A stretch of DNA of 64,000 nt from contig NZ_UXAV01000039.1 in NCBI RefSeq assembly GCF_900609045.1, forward strand, positions 1 through 64,000, in the 5' to 3' direction. The notes below the pieces were generated by a model, which searched no databases, was not told where the DNA came from, and was given only the letters and a program-made list of their open reading frames with translations. Source of the DNA: Filibacter tadaridae. Its GTDB lineage: Bacteria > Bacillota > Bacilli > Bacillales_A > Planococcaceae. Positions 52,980 to 63,332 of the stretch are shown in pieces. The position numbers and the translations under genes were made by a program. Every line of letters starts with the position of its first letter. Within the stretch, counting starts at the first letter, position 1.

Positions 52980-53022
52980 TTTAAAAAGAGAGTACATGGT
53001 CTATAGCAACCATATACTCTCT
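52980..53022 (-). terminator. Intercistronic terminator/attenuator oppA-oppB
   Basis: AGAGAGTACATGGT / ACCATATACTCTCT stem, followed on the minus strand by TTTTTAAATG. It probably reduces expression of oppBCDF relative to oppA. Confidence 0.75.
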
Positions 53023-53065
53023 CTCTATGAGATTTTCTAAACTTTTCAATCAGATTGCAATACTA

Positions 53066-54769
53066 TTATTTACCTTCGATGTAAGTCCATTTGTAGCTGT
53101 AGTCTCCGCCGAATGGATGTGTAGCAAGTCCTTTAACATAAGGCTTCATTAGTGCCATTCTACCGCGTTGGTAAGTTGGCCCAACTGCAGCGTCTTCTTC
53201 AAGAAGAATTTTTTCAGCTTTTGCGAAAGCTTCCCAACGAGCTACTGGATCTTTTGCAAGTTCGATTTTCGTAGACTCGATAAGAGCGTCGAGTTCAGGA
53301 TTTGAGTAATTCATTTTGTTTTGTGGACTATTTGTAGTAAACAATTCCATGAATGAAATCGGATCCTGGAAGTCAGGTCCCCATCCAGCTGATTGAATGT
53401 CATAGTCTCCTGTTTCGTCAAGTTCAAGACGTACAGCAAACGGTACTTCTTTCAAGTTAACTGTAAGGCCCGGAAGATTTCTTTCAAGTTCAGATTTGAA
53501 CCATTCTTGTTGTTTCTTAGCGTTCTCACTGTCTCCACCTAGTAATTCAAGTTCTACTGTGTCCGTGCCAAGTGCAGCAAGGCCTTTTTCCCAATGTTTT
53601 TGAGCTTCTTCCACGTTGTACTCTAAGAATGTTTCACTGTATTCACGGAAGTCTTTACCGTCTGCATCATACGTGAAATCTTCTGGAACTAGGAAATCAG
53701 CAGGAATAGATCCGTTTGCAAGAACGGCTTCTGTAAGTTCTGCTTTGTTGAATGCTTTACTTACTGCTTTACGAATATCTACGTTAGCTAGTGGTGTAGC
53801 TTCGCCTAGACGTTCTTGATTGTATTTAAAGTAGAATACAGATGTTTCAAGTTCGTTTGTAACTTCTGGGTCGCCAGCGTATTGCATAGCATATTCAGCC
53901 GATAGAACTACACGGTCTTTATCACCTTGGTCGTATAGTTTAACTCCAGTCGATGTTTCTTTAACAACGTCAACATTGATTGCTGAAAGTTTTACAGTGT
54001 CTTTGTCCCAATATTTATCGTTTTTAACATATTTCCAGCCGCCCGTTCCATCCCAATCGGATAATGCGAATGGTCCGTTGTAAATCATTGTATCTGAACT
54101 ACTTGCATATTTATCACCTTGTGAAGTAACAAACTCTTCATTTAGTGGATAAAATGTACCAAATGACATTAATGATAAGAAGTAGGGTACTGGGCGAACA
54201 AGCTCAACGACAAGTGTTTTATCGTCTTTCGCAGTAATTCCAAGATCTGCAAGTTCTGCTTTTCCATCACCGATTTCAGTTGCATTTTTAACCATGCCTT
54301 CCATCAAGTACGGACCATATGGTGAACCCGTTTCTGGATCGACAGCGCGTTGCCAAGCATATACAAAGTCGTTAGCAGTAACTGGTGTTCCATTTGACCA
54401 CTGTGCATCACGAATTTTAAATGTATATGTTAAACCATCTTCACTGATTTCTGGTTCGCCGTCAGCCATTGCTGGTACTGGAAGACTTTCCTGATCCAAA
54501 CGGTAAAGACCTTCCATAACGTTATTTAAGACGTTGAAACCTACAGCGTCCTCTGCGATAGATGAGTCGACAGATGGAATTTCAGCTACTTCAATCAAGT
54601 TCAAGACTTGTTCTTCGTCCCCCGCTGTTTCTTCTGTCGTTCCTTTGTCTTCGTCCTTGTTTGTGTCTTTACTTGTGTCAGCATCTTCGTCTTTACTACC
54701 GCATGCTGCTAAGAACACGCTAAGTACAAGCACGAGGCTGATTAGCCACATAAGTTTTTTATTCTTCAA
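53066..54769 (-). CDS. oppA: Oligopeptide-binding lipoprotein OppA
   Basis: A 567-residue peptide-binding protein with signal and lipobox (SVFLAAC), an acidic Asp/Lys/Glu-rich linker (DTNKDEDKGTTEETAGDEEQ), then the SBP_bac_5 fold with TYTFKIRDAQWSNGTPVTANDFVYAWQ-type signature region. TTG start after AGGGGG. First gene of oppABCDF; a hairpin separates it from oppB. Confidence 0.93.
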   Translation of the reverse strand: MKNKKLMWLISLVLVLSVFLAACGSKDEDADTSKDTNKDEDKGTTEETAGDEEQVLNLIEVAEIPSVDSSIAEDAVGFNVLNNVMEGLYRLDQESLPVPAMADGEPEISEDGLTYTFKIRDAQWSNGTPVTANDFVYAWQRAVDPETGSPYGPYLMEGMVKNATEIGDGKAELADLGITAKDDKTLVVELVRPVPYFLSLMSFGTFYPLNEEFVTSQGDKYASSSDTMIYNGPFALSDWDGTGGWKYVKNDKYWDKDTVKLSAINVDVVKETSTGVKLYDQGDKDRVVLSAEYAMQYAGDPEVTNELETSVFYFKYNQERLGEATPLANVDIRKAVSKAFNKAELTEAVLANGSIPADFLVPEDFTYDADGKDFREYSETFLEYNVEEAQKHWEKGLAALGTDTVELELLGGDSENAKKQQEWFKSELERNLPGLTVNLKEVPFAVRLELDETGDYDIQSAGWGPDFQDPISFMELFTTNSPQNKMNYSNPELDALIESTKIELAKDPVARWEAFAKAEKILLEEDAAVGPTYQRGRMALMKPYVKGLATHPFGGDYSYKWTYIEGK

Positions 54770-55006
54770 ACCAAATACCCCCTCTGAATTGTCTGATTAA
54801 TTGGTACAACTTAATTATACATCTTCTATTTCCGTTGTACAGAGTTTTTTTACTTTTCACAGTGTACTGTTACAGCTACTATTCTAAGAAATTGATTATA
54901 TCAACGATAATAACGTTTTTTTATTTTTAGTTTTTTTATTTTACAGCATTCGGTTTTGATTTTTATCTGCCAATACCTTACTATTACTAAGAAAAGAGGT
55001 GCTACT

Positions 55007-55351
55007 GTGAAGAAAACAATACTGAATTTTTCAATTTCTCATGTAATTATTTTATTAATAATGTTTTTGTACTATAAACAATTTTCATTACTTTCTTACA
55101 TAAATTCTTCGTTTATTGTCGGTGGTACGATTACATTTGTCGGGCTAATCTATTATGTATTCTCAACCGGTTTTTTCGATTTTTTCACAGTAAGCATGCG
55201 CAAAGTGTTTACGCCTAAACGGCGGCGGGATGATGTATTGTCGATGCGGAAGCCATCTGAAATTTTCTCGGGTTCGTCTTCCCGATTAGTAGTAAGTGGT
55301 GTCCTTGTTTTAATTGCTTCGGCTATCGCACTAGGCATTTTTTATAGTTAA
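55007..55351 (+). CDS. DUF3899 membrane protein
   Basis: A 114-residue protein with three membrane segments (about 10-22, 35-55 and 92-112) and a cationic loop (MRKVFTPKRRRDD). It fits the DUF3899 family of Bacillales. GTG start after AAAGAGGTG. Lies between opp and trpS. Function unknown. Confidence 0.8.
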   Translation: MKKTILNFSISHVIILLIMFLYYKQFSLLSYINSSFIVGGTITFVGLIYYVFSTGFFDFFTVSMRKVFTPKRRRDDVLSMRKPSEIFSGSSSRLVVSGVLVLIASAIALGIFYS

Positions 55352-55363
55352 TTTTTTATCCCC

Positions 55364-55392
55364 TTGCGTTCCATCTATTTTAGCTGTATAAT
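55364..55392 (+). promoter_or_regulatory. Sigma-A promoter of trpS leader
   Basis: TTGCGT (55364-55369), 17-bp spacer, perfect TATAAT (55387-55392). Confidence 0.75.
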
Positions 55393-55398
55393 CTGTTA

Positions 55399-55680
55399 AA
55401 CATTTGAGCGATCGGCAATGACGGAAAAAAGTAGTTCTGACGGAGTCTTTCAGAGAGCCTGTGGGTGGTGCAAACAGGTAGACGAAACAGGGCGAATGGA
55501 ATCCCGAGCCTGACAGGTGAACGCATAGAAGTTGTTTGATTGTGAAACAACGACTCAAGTAGCTTGTCACGTCCCCCGCGTTATGGGAATTTGAGTGGCC
55601 TTCGGGCAATTCGGGTGGTACCACGGTTGAAAAACATCAATCGTCCCTTTTACGGGGACGATTGATGTTTTTTTATGTCA
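55399..55680 (+). promoter_or_regulatory. T-box riboswitch (tryptophan)
   Basis: Leader of trpS. The conserved T-box GGGTGGTACCACGG lies at 55613-55626. Terminator stem at 55632-55670 (AAACATCAATCGTCCC and complement) is followed by a T-run, overlapping the antiterminator. The AGAGA-type box CAGAGAGCC lies near 55451. The specifier within GAATGGAA is TGG (55497-55499), the Trp codon. Uncharged tRNA-Trp is expected to favour antitermination. Confidence 0.92.
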
Positions 55681-55746
55681 ACAAATTTAGTTCTGTGGCT
55701 TTTGGTACGATTATTTCAGTTTTACATCCAATTAGGAGGAGATTAA

Positions 55747-56908
<1,162 letters not shown>

Positions 56909-56949
56909 TGTGGCATCGTCCTTTGGATTTTCTTTAATTATATGACTGA

Positions 56950-56982
56950 AGGGACCCCTTTTAGACGAGGGGTTCCTTTTTT
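56950..56982 (+). terminator. Terminator of trpS
   Basis: AGGGACCCCTT / AGGGGTTCCT hairpin followed by TTTTTTG. It lies about 220 bp past trpS, behind the antisense small gene. Confidence 0.7.
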
Positions 56983-57049
56983 GTGTAGAAATTAGGTGTC
57001 GGATGGGTGGATTCGTTGAGTTGATGTGGGTTTGAAAGGTGATTCGATG

Positions 57050-57270
57050 AATTGTAAGGGCAATTTCGCAAACTGTGAGGACAATCCACAAAACTGTCAT
57101 GGCTACACCCGAAACTGTGAGGGCAATCGGGAACTGTCATGGCCATTCGGCAAACTGTGAGGGCATTCCACCAAACTGTCATGGCTACACACGAAACTGT
57201 AAGGGCAATCGGGAACTGTCATGGCTATTCGGCAAACTGTGAGGCCATTCCACCAAACTGTCATGGCTAT
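57050..57270 (+). repeat. Phased tandem repeat array D (82-bp period)
   Basis: GAAACTGT recurs at 57111 and 57193 (82 bp). Each period has four AACTGTnAnGGC cores about 20.5 bp apart, alternating AACTGTGAGGGC and AACTGTCATGGC types. Orientation as in array A. Between the trpS/small membrane gene and the fabF terminator. Confidence 0.9.
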
Positions 57271-57276
57271 CCACCA

Positions 57277-57304
57277 AAAAAAGAAGCCCCACCTAGGCGG
57301 GGCT
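57277..57304 (-). terminator. Terminator of fabHF operon
   Basis: AGCCCC-ACC / GGC-GGGGCT hairpin with a minus-strand T-run (CTTCTTTTTTT), directly after fabF. Confidence 0.85.
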
Positions 57305-57317
57305 CCCATTCAAATAG

Positions 57318-58553
57318 TTATATTTTCTTAAACACCAATGAAGCGTTGTGACCACCGAAACCTAGTGAATTACTCATTGCGTATTGGATATCCACTTTGC
57401 GCGCACCTTCTGTAATGTAATCGAGGTCACATTCAGGATCCGGGTTTGCAAAATTCGTTGTTGGTGGAAGTATGCCTTCCTGCAAAGCTTTTACTGTAAA
57501 GATGGCTTCTAGTCCACCGGCGGCACCAAGTAGGTGACCTGTCATCGATTTTGTCGAACTCATTGCCAGTTTATAGGCATGCTCTCCGAATACTGTTTTT
57601 GCAGCCATTGTTTCATATAAATCATTGTACGCTGTGCTTGTCCCATGGGCGTTGATGTAGTCGATTTTGTCCGGACTAATCGTCGCTTTTTCAAGCGCTT
57701 GCGCCATGGCACGTGCGCCACCTTCCCCTGCTGGAGCCGGTGCCGTTATGTGATGTGCATCTCCCGTCGAGCCATAGCCGATTATCTCTGCATACATTTT
57801 CGCACCACGTGCAACGGCATGTTCGTATTCTTCGAGGATAAGAATTCCAGCACCTTCACCAATGACAAAGCCGTCACGTTCTGCATCGAATGGACGGGAT
57901 GCGGTCGCGGGATCAGGGTTCAATGAAAGGGCTGTATTTGCGCAAAATCCAGCAACTGACATCGTTGTAATCGGTGCTTCTGCGCCGCCCGTAATCATCA
58001 CATCCGCGTCACCCCGGCGGATGACTTCAAATGCGTCTCCGATTGAATTCGTTCCCGATGCACATGCTGTTACAGAACATGAATTAATGCCTTTTGCACC
58101 ATGGTAAATGGATACTTGGCCTGATGCCATATCCGGGATCATCATGGGTACAAAAAATGGACTTACACGTCGATAACCTTTTTCTTGGAATATCTTAAAT
58201 TGGTTTTCATGTGTTTCCATTCCGCCGATACCTGACCCAATCCAAACGCCAGTCCGAAGCGCTAGATCTCCATGTAATTCAAGGTTTGCGTCTTTCATGG
58301 CCATAATCGACGATGCAAGCGCATAATGCGTGAAGCGGTCCATTTTACGTGCATCTTTTCGCGGTATATATTCCTCGATATCAAAGTCTTTCACTTCCGC
58401 CGCCACTTTCACAGGAAATAATTCTTGGTCGAGTCTTGTCAGCATGCCAATTCCAGACTTGCCTTCCAAAACAGCTTTCCAAGATTCCTCAGCGCTATTA
58501 CCGACTGGTGAAACTGCTCCAATCCCTGTTACAACAACACGTTTCGTTTCCAT
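57318..58553 (-). CDS. fabF: 3-oxoacyl-[ACP] synthase II (FabF)
   Basis: A 411-residue condensing enzyme. Catalytic Cys in [11 protein letters not shown], His residues in [11 protein letters not shown] and [10 protein letters not shown], and the N-terminal [13 protein letters not shown]. Elongates acyl-ACP with malonyl-ACP. Follows fabH by 72 bp and shares its FapR-type control. Confidence 0.96.
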   Translation of the reverse strand: METKRVVVTGIGAVSPVGNSAEESWKAVLEGKSGIGMLTRLDQELFPVKVAAEVKDFDIEEYIPRKDARKMDRFTHYALASSIMAMKDANLELHGDLALRTGVWIGSGIGGMETHENQFKIFQEKGYRRVSPFFVPMMIPDMASGQVSIYHGAKGINSCSVTACASGTNSIGDAFEVIRRGDADVMITGGAEAPITTMSVAGFCANTALSLNPDPATASRPFDAERDGFVIGEGAGILILEEYEHAVARGAKMYAEIIGYGSTGDAHHITAPAPAGEGGARAMAQALEKATISPDKIDYINAHGTSTAYNDLYETMAAKTVFGEHAYKLAMSSTKSMTGHLLGAAGGLEAIFTVKALQEGILPPTTNFANPDPECDLDYITEGARKVDIQYAMSNSLGFGGHNASLVFKKI

Positions 58554-58625
58554 ATATAGTAAACTTCCCTTCTATCATAAATGGATAATCCCATTCCCAC
58601 ATTTTCTAAACCTGTAAAACTTGGT

Positions 58626-59558
58626 TCATCTTCCCCATTTAATACACAAAGCGCCCCATGTTAAACCGCCGCCGAATCCGACGAGGACAATGACGTCATC
58701 ATCATTCACTTTGCCATTCGCTAAATCATCGACAAGTGAAATCGGAATGGATGCGGAAGAAGTATTTCCGTATTTATGAATTGTCTTGGACATCTTCTCA
58801 AGCGGCAATCCAAGGCGTTCACGTGACGAATTCATAATGCGGATATTCGCTTGATGTGGAATGAGGTAATCGACTTCATCCAATGTTAATCCTGCTTTTT
58901 CAATGACGCTGACAGCGGATTCACCCATTTGACGCACAGCGAATTTAAAGACTTCCCGGCCATTCATCACTAATTTTTCTTCTTGATACAGGTGTTTTCC
59001 ACCTGAGCCATCCGCGCCTAGTTCGAAAGAAAGGATCCCCCGTCCTTCACTTACTTTCCCGATTACCACGGCTCCTGCACCATCTCCGAAAAGAACTGCC
59101 GTATTACGGTCTTCCCAGTTGGTGATTTTTGATAATTTTTCGACGCCGACAACAAGTACATAATCATATGTTTGAGACTCTATGAACTGCTTTGCTGTTA
59201 CAATACCATACATGAATCCTGCACATGCGGCCGAAACGTCCATCGCCGCTGCTTTTTTTGCCCCTAACTTTTCCTGTATCATCGTTGCAACAGATGGAAA
59301 TGGTTGGTCTGGTGTAACAGTAGCCACAAGGATCAAGCCAATTTCATCCGGCGTAATTCCTGCATCAGCAATTGCATCCACTGCAGCGTGATAGGCCATA
59401 TCAGAGGTATCGATTGAATCGTCAGCAATATGTCTTTCTTCTATACCCGTCATCGTCCGAATCCATTCGTCTGAAGTATCCATCCGTTTTTCCAAATCAG
59501 CATTTGTCAGAATATGTGGTGGCACGTATTTTCCTGTACCGATAAGACCTGCATTCAT
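58626..59558 (-). CDS. fabH: 3-oxoacyl-[ACP] synthase III (FabH)
   Basis: A 310-residue initiation condensing enzyme. Catalytic triad Cys in [12 protein letters not shown], His in [10 protein letters not shown] and Asn in [10 protein letters not shown]. It joins acyl-CoA primer with malonyl-ACP. ATG with GGGGGATATT upstream. A FapR operator lies 30 bp before the start. Confidence 0.96.
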   Translation of the reverse strand: MNAGLIGTGKYVPPHILTNADLEKRMDTSDEWIRTMTGIEERHIADDSIDTSDMAYHAAVDAIADAGITPDEIGLILVATVTPDQPFPSVATMIQEKLGAKKAAAMDVSAACAGFMYGIVTAKQFIESQTYDYVLVVGVEKLSKITNWEDRNTAVLFGDGAGAVVIGKVSEGRGILSFELGADGSGGKHLYQEEKLVMNGREVFKFAVRQMGESAVSVIEKAGLTLDEVDYLIPHQANIRIMNSSRERLGLPLEKMSKTIHKYGNTSSASIPISLVDDLANGKVNDDDVIVLVGFGGGLTWGALCIKWGR

Positions 59559-59587
59559 CTAATATCCCCCATTCTTTATTATCTATT

Positions 59588-59606
59588 ATTAGTACCTGGT
59601 ATTAAT
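59588..59606. promoter_or_regulatory. FapR operator
   Basis: Near-palindrome ATTAGTACCTGGTATTAAT, matching the FapR consensus (TTAGTACC-type half sites), directly upstream of fabH. FapR represses fatty-acid genes until malonyl-CoA binds it. Confidence 0.8.
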
Positions 59607-59745
59607 CATAAAAGAAATGAGTCAATAATTCAACCTGGTGACACGTTTTCGCCAAATAAAGTGAAATTCCTTGATGATAATTGTTTCTACAGCAGGACAG
59701 CTATGATATGATGAACAGTGAAATAGTACTGTTGAGGTGAATTTG

Positions 59746-59928
59746 ATGAGATATCTAATGACGTTTGTATGGTGTTTCCTTTTAGTGTCGATGCTCAACT
59801 ATGTTGCAGGATCAATCGCTAACGTACCATTCGACTTTTTACCAGGCGCCATCATTTCTGTCGTCTTTTCTGTGATAGTAATCGTAATGGGTGAATCTTT
59901 CCCGGATGAAACAGTTGCAGACCATTAA
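59746..59928 (+). CDS. yjzD: DUF2929 small membrane protein (YjzD)
   Basis: A 60-residue protein with two membrane helices (MRYLMTFVWCFLLVSMLNYV and GAIISVVFSVIVIVMGE). It matches YjzD/DUF2929, found near clp or fab genes in Bacillales. ATG at 59746 with TTGAGGTG 6 nt before. Confidence 0.82.
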   Translation: MRYLMTFVWCFLLVSMLNYVAGSIANVPFDFLPGAIISVVFSVIVIVMGESFPDETVADH

Positions 59929-59937
59929 TAGCTATAC

Positions 59938-59972
59938 AAAAAACCATCCTCCACTTGGAAGATGGTTTTTTT
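59938..59972. terminator. Bidirectional terminator yjzD/clpB
   Basis: AAAAAACCATC / GATGGTTTTTT stem with A- and T-runs on both strands. Confidence 0.85.
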
Positions 59973-59980
59973 ATATGACC

Positions 59981-62122
59981 TTATTCTTTGCTTACAACCA
60001 GTTTGCCGTCATCCATCGATAGAATCAGCGTTGCACCTGGTTGAAGTTCCCCTCGGATGACTTCTTTAGCAACGACTGTTTCGACATGCCGCTGTATGAA
60101 TCGCTTCAAAGGTCTGGCACCAAAGTCGGCATCTGTCCCTTCTTTTACAATCCAATCAATGACGTCCTCGTTGTACGTAAGCGCCACATCTTGTTCTTCA
60201 AGTCGCTTCACTAGATCTTCTAACATTTTATTCGTAATTCGTTTGAACGAGCTGCTTGTAAGCGAGTGGAAAATGATAATATCATCCATTCGGTTTAGCA
60301 ATTCAGGTTTGAAATGATTACGTAATTCTGCCATGACTAAATCTTCTGCTGCATGATTTTCTGTTTCATCCAATCCATGCAATAAATACGCGGATCCGAT
60401 ATTAGATGTCATAATGACCACTGTATTCGTGAAGTTGACAAGCCTTCCTTGACTATCCGTAATCCGTCCATCGTCAAGAATTTGTAGTAAGATATTGGAC
60501 ACGTCGGGATGAGCCTTTTCAATTTCATCTAACAAGACGACTGAATATGGATTCCGGCGTACGGCCTCCGTTAACTGACCGCCTTCTTCATAGCCGATAT
60601 ACCCCGGTGGCGCCCCGACAAGTCGTGACACACTGTGTTTTTCCATATACTCCGACATATCGATGCGGATGAAATGATCTTCGGAGTCAAATAATGTGGC
60701 GGCAAGCGTTTTCGCAAGCTCCGTTTTACCTACACCTGTTGGCCCCAAAAATAAGAACGAGCCAATCGGTTTGTCGGGATCCTGGATACCTGCACGCGCA
60801 CGCCAAACAGCTTCAGTGACAAGTTGCACTGCATCATCTTGCCCAATGACACGCTGTTGCAGCGTCTCACCGAGTCGAAGCAGTTTTTCGCGTTCTCCTT
60901 CCACAAGCTTCGTTACGGGAATACCTGTCCAACGCGCAACAATCATGGCAATTTCCTCTTCTGTCACTTCTTCGCGGATCAAGCGGTTGTCTTGGCTGGC
61001 CATTAAAGGCGCTTCGAGTTTTGTTAGTTCTTGCTCAAGTGTTGGGATTTTCCCGTATTGCAGTTCTGCCGCTTTATTCAAATCGGAACGGTTTCCGGCA
61101 TCTTCCAATTCACGGCGGTAGCGGTCAAGTTCTTCACGTTTCCCTTGGATGTTCGCCAATGCCGCTTTTTCGGTATCCCATTGCTCACGCATGCCTGAGG
61201 ATGAGTCTTTCAATTCTTTCAGTTCATCGCGCAATATTTCCAATCGGCTTTTACTCGCTGCGTCTTTTTCTTTACGTAGTGCTTGTTCTTCTATTTCAAG
61301 TTGCATAATCCGGCGCGTTACAGCATCGAGTTCACTTGGCATGGAATCGATTTCAGTTCGGATCATCGCACTTGCTTCGTCTATTAAATCGATTGCTTTG
61401 TCTGGTAGAAAACGTTCGGTTAAATAACGGTCCGATAAGGTCGATGCTGCAACAATAGCCCGGTCATGAATCCGGACACCATGGTGCAATTCAAATCGTT
61501 CCTTCAAGCCGCGCAAGATGGAAACAGTGTCTTCCACTGAAGGTTCGCGCACCATCACTTGTTGGAAGCGGCGTTCAAGCGCAGCGTCTTTTTCAATATA
61601 CATACGATATTCATCGAGCGTTGTAGCGCCAATGCAATATAATTCGCCCCGTGCTAGCATTGGTTTCAGCATATTACCTGCATCCATGGCACCTTCCGTC
61701 TTTCCGGCACCTACAATCGTATGGATTTCGTCGATGAATAAAATAATTTCCCCGGCACTGTCTTTTACTTGTTTCAAGACGCCTTTCAAGCGTTCTTCAA
61801 ATTCTCCGCGGTATTTTGCACCTGCAATCAGTGCACTCATATCAAGTTCAAAAATGGAGCGGTCTTTTAACCCTTCCGGTACATCACCTTTGACGATTCG
61901 CTGAGCTAGGCCTTCAACAATAGCTGTTTTACCGACGCCTGGTTCGCCGATCAGTACTGGGTTATTTTTGGTTTTTCTTGATAATATCCGAATAACGTTT
62001 CGAATTTCTTCATCGCGTCCAATGACTGGATCCATTTTCCCTTTTTTTACTTCTTCTACGAGATTACGTCCAAATTGTTCAAGTGGTGTGCGTTGGTCTT
62101 CTTGTTGTTCGTTCATACGCAT
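59981..62122 (-). CDS. clpB: ClpB-type disaggregase lacking the N-terminal domain
   Basis: A 713-residue Hsp100 ATPase. AAA1 with GEPGVGKTA, then a ClpB-type coiled-coil middle domain (about 265-385; long Lys/Glu/Arg-rich helices), then AAA2 with GPTGVGKTE and [16 protein letters not shown]. Typical ClpB is about 860 residues: the roughly 145-residue Clp_N repeat domain is absent, and no frame upstream encodes it. No ClpP-binding loop (LGF/IGF-type) was recognised. The start two codons inside (62122) best fits AGGAG. CtsR-type boxes lie upstream. It probably works with DnaK in disaggregation. Confidence 0.9.
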   Translation of the reverse strand: MRMNEQQEDQRTPLEQFGRNLVEEVKKGKMDPVIGRDEEIRNVIRILSRKTKNNPVLIGEPGVGKTAIVEGLAQRIVKGDVPEGLKDRSIFELDMSALIAGAKYRGEFEERLKGVLKQVKDSAGEIILFIDEIHTIVGAGKTEGAMDAGNMLKPMLARGELYCIGATTLDEYRMYIEKDAALERRFQQVMVREPSVEDTVSILRGLKERFELHHGVRIHDRAIVAASTLSDRYLTERFLPDKAIDLIDEASAMIRTEIDSMPSELDAVTRRIMQLEIEEQALRKEKDAASKSRLEILRDELKELKDSSSGMREQWDTEKAALANIQGKREELDRYRRELEDAGNRSDLNKAAELQYGKIPTLEQELTKLEAPLMASQDNRLIREEVTEEEIAMIVARWTGIPVTKLVEGEREKLLRLGETLQQRVIGQDDAVQLVTEAVWRARAGIQDPDKPIGSFLFLGPTGVGKTELAKTLAATLFDSEDHFIRIDMSEYMEKHSVSRLVGAPPGYIGYEEGGQLTEAVRRNPYSVVLLDEIEKAHPDVSNILLQILDDGRITDSQGRLVNFTNTVVIMTSNIGSAYLLHGLDETENHAAEDLVMAELRNHFKPELLNRMDDIIIFHSLTSSSFKRITNKMLEDLVKRLEEQDVALTYNEDVIDWIVKEGTDADFGARPLKRFIQRHVETVVAKEVIRGELQPGATLILSMDDGKLVVSKE

Positions 62123-62141
62123 GGTCATCGACTCCTAAATG

Positions 62142-62164
62142 TTTGACTTTGACTATCTTTGACT
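62142..62164 (-). promoter_or_regulatory. CtsR operator upstream of clpB
   Basis: On the minus strand AGTCAAA-GAT-AGTCAAA (62148-62164) fits the CtsR consensus RGTCAAA-NAN-RGTCAAA exactly, and a third overlapping heptad AGTCAAA lies at 62142-62148. Confidence 0.8.
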
Positions 62165-62330
62165 AACTTAATAATAGTGCTTCCCAACGATGAAGTAAAG
62201 TATAGTGACTTAGTGATTCCAATTGCAATCGGTGCTAGCTGCTGCCACAATTTGAAGGGCACAAATGGTGTCAGTAACTGGACACCGGGTGTGAATTCAA
62301 CATATACCCTCTATTTGTTCAAAACAAAAA

Positions 62331-62368
62331 TAGCCCTTCAAAAGGATGTATTCCCTTTTGAAGGGCTA
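62331..62368 (-). terminator. Terminator of rraA-like gene
   Basis: Perfect 15-bp TAGCCCTTCAAAAGG stem and complement. Minus-strand T-run (ATTTTTG). Confidence 0.85.
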
Positions 62369-62379
62369 GTAATCACCGG

Positions 62380-62859
62380 TTAATCTAGTTTTCGCTGTGC
62401 GACGACGATTCCGTCTTCATCTGCATAGACATAGTTCCCTGGCTTCCACTGGACATCACCAAAATCAAGCAGTACATCACGTTGCCCTTTGCCTTCTTTC
62501 ACGCTTTTCAACGGATTACTGCCGAGTGCCACTACGCCTATTTCTTGACTACCAAGATCGACTGTATCGCGCACGCAGCCATTGATAATCACACCTGCCA
62601 GTTTACGGTCTTCAGCGATAGCTCCTAGACGGTCACCCATTAAAGCACACCTCGTCGATCCACCGCCATCCACTACAAGTACATACCCTGCCGGAATCGT
62701 TTCCAATGCTTCTTTCACCAATACATTATCCTCAAATACTCTCACAGTAGCGACGGGACCTGCGAAACGTTTATGCTTACCAAAAGATTTCATATCCAAT
62801 GAACAAACCGTTAGTTCACTTGCAAAGTCATCGCACAAATCAGCTGTCTTTATCGTCAT
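62380..62859 (-). CDS. RraA family protein
   Basis: A 159-residue RraA-fold protein: GPVATVRVFEDNVLVKEAL, VVDGGGSTRCALMGDRLG, INGCVRDTV and the C-terminal GNYVYADEDGIVV. In Proteobacteria RraA inhibits RNase E, which Bacillales lack. Many members are 4-hydroxy-4-methyl-2-oxoglutarate aldolases, and the metal-site residues GDR and GCVRD are conserved here, so aldolase or unknown activity is more likely. Confidence 0.85.
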   Translation of the reverse strand: MTIKTADLCDDFASELTVCSLDMKSFGKHKRFAGPVATVRVFEDNVLVKEALETIPAGYVLVVDGGGSTRCALMGDRLGAIAEDRKLAGVIINGCVRDTVDLGSQEIGVVALGSNPLKSVKEGKGQRDVLLDFGDVQWKPGNYVYADEDGIVVAQRKLD

Positions 62860-62915
62860 TTCCTCTCACCCCTTATTTTACTATTCTGATAGAATTTTCA
62901 GTTTCCCGTTGGTTT

Positions 62916-62957
62916 AAAAAAACTGCACGACTTTGCATAAGTCATCCAGCTTTTTTT
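62916..62957 (-). terminator. Terminator of MIP18-family gene
   Basis: Imperfect stem CTG-A-GACTT / AAGTC-T-CAG with flanking A- and T-runs. Confidence 0.65.
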
Positions 62958-62972
62958 GTTGTCTATTCGATT

Positions 62973-63281
62973 TTATCTAACGCCAAGCGCTATTTTTGCA
63001 TAGCGTGACATATTTTCTTTTGACCATGGTGGATTCCAAATAATATTAACATCAACAGTTTTCACTTCAGGGAGCTCTTTTAGTTCTTGGTCGATATTCG
63101 CAACAATTTGGGGTCCCATTGGACAACCCATTGAAGTAAGTGTCATGGTGATTTTTGCCGTGCCTTCTTCATCAAGCTCAGCATCATAAACGAGCCCTAA
63201 ATTGACGATATCGATTCCAAGTTCCGGGTCGATGACGTTTTCGAGCGCGCCCATCAAGCTATCTTTCATATCTTGACTCAT
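62973..63281 (-). CDS. yitW: MIP18/SufT-family Fe-S assembly protein (YitW)
   Basis: A 102-residue DUF59 protein: ENVIDPELGIDIVNLGLVYD and MTLTSMGCPMGPQIV, the latter holding the conserved reactive Cys. Acts in Fe-S cluster maturation or delivery. ATG at 63281 has AAGGGG 7 nt before it. It lies downstream of the YitV-like esterase, as in B. subtilis. Confidence 0.88.
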   Translation of the reverse strand: MSQDMKDSLMGALENVIDPELGIDIVNLGLVYDAELDEEGTAKITMTLTSMGCPMGPQIVANIDQELKELPEVKTVDVNIIWNPPWSKENMSRYAKIALGVR

Positions 63282-63332
63282 ATTCATACCCCTTTTCCTT
63301 CAGTTGATAGGTTCATCATAACAGAGTTCAAC

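Noticed and set aside
59981..62122. ClpC or ClpE instead of ClpB
   Set aside because: The long coiled-coil middle domain is the ClpB type, and neither a zinc-finger N-terminus (ClpE) nor a UVR-type linker (ClpC) is present.
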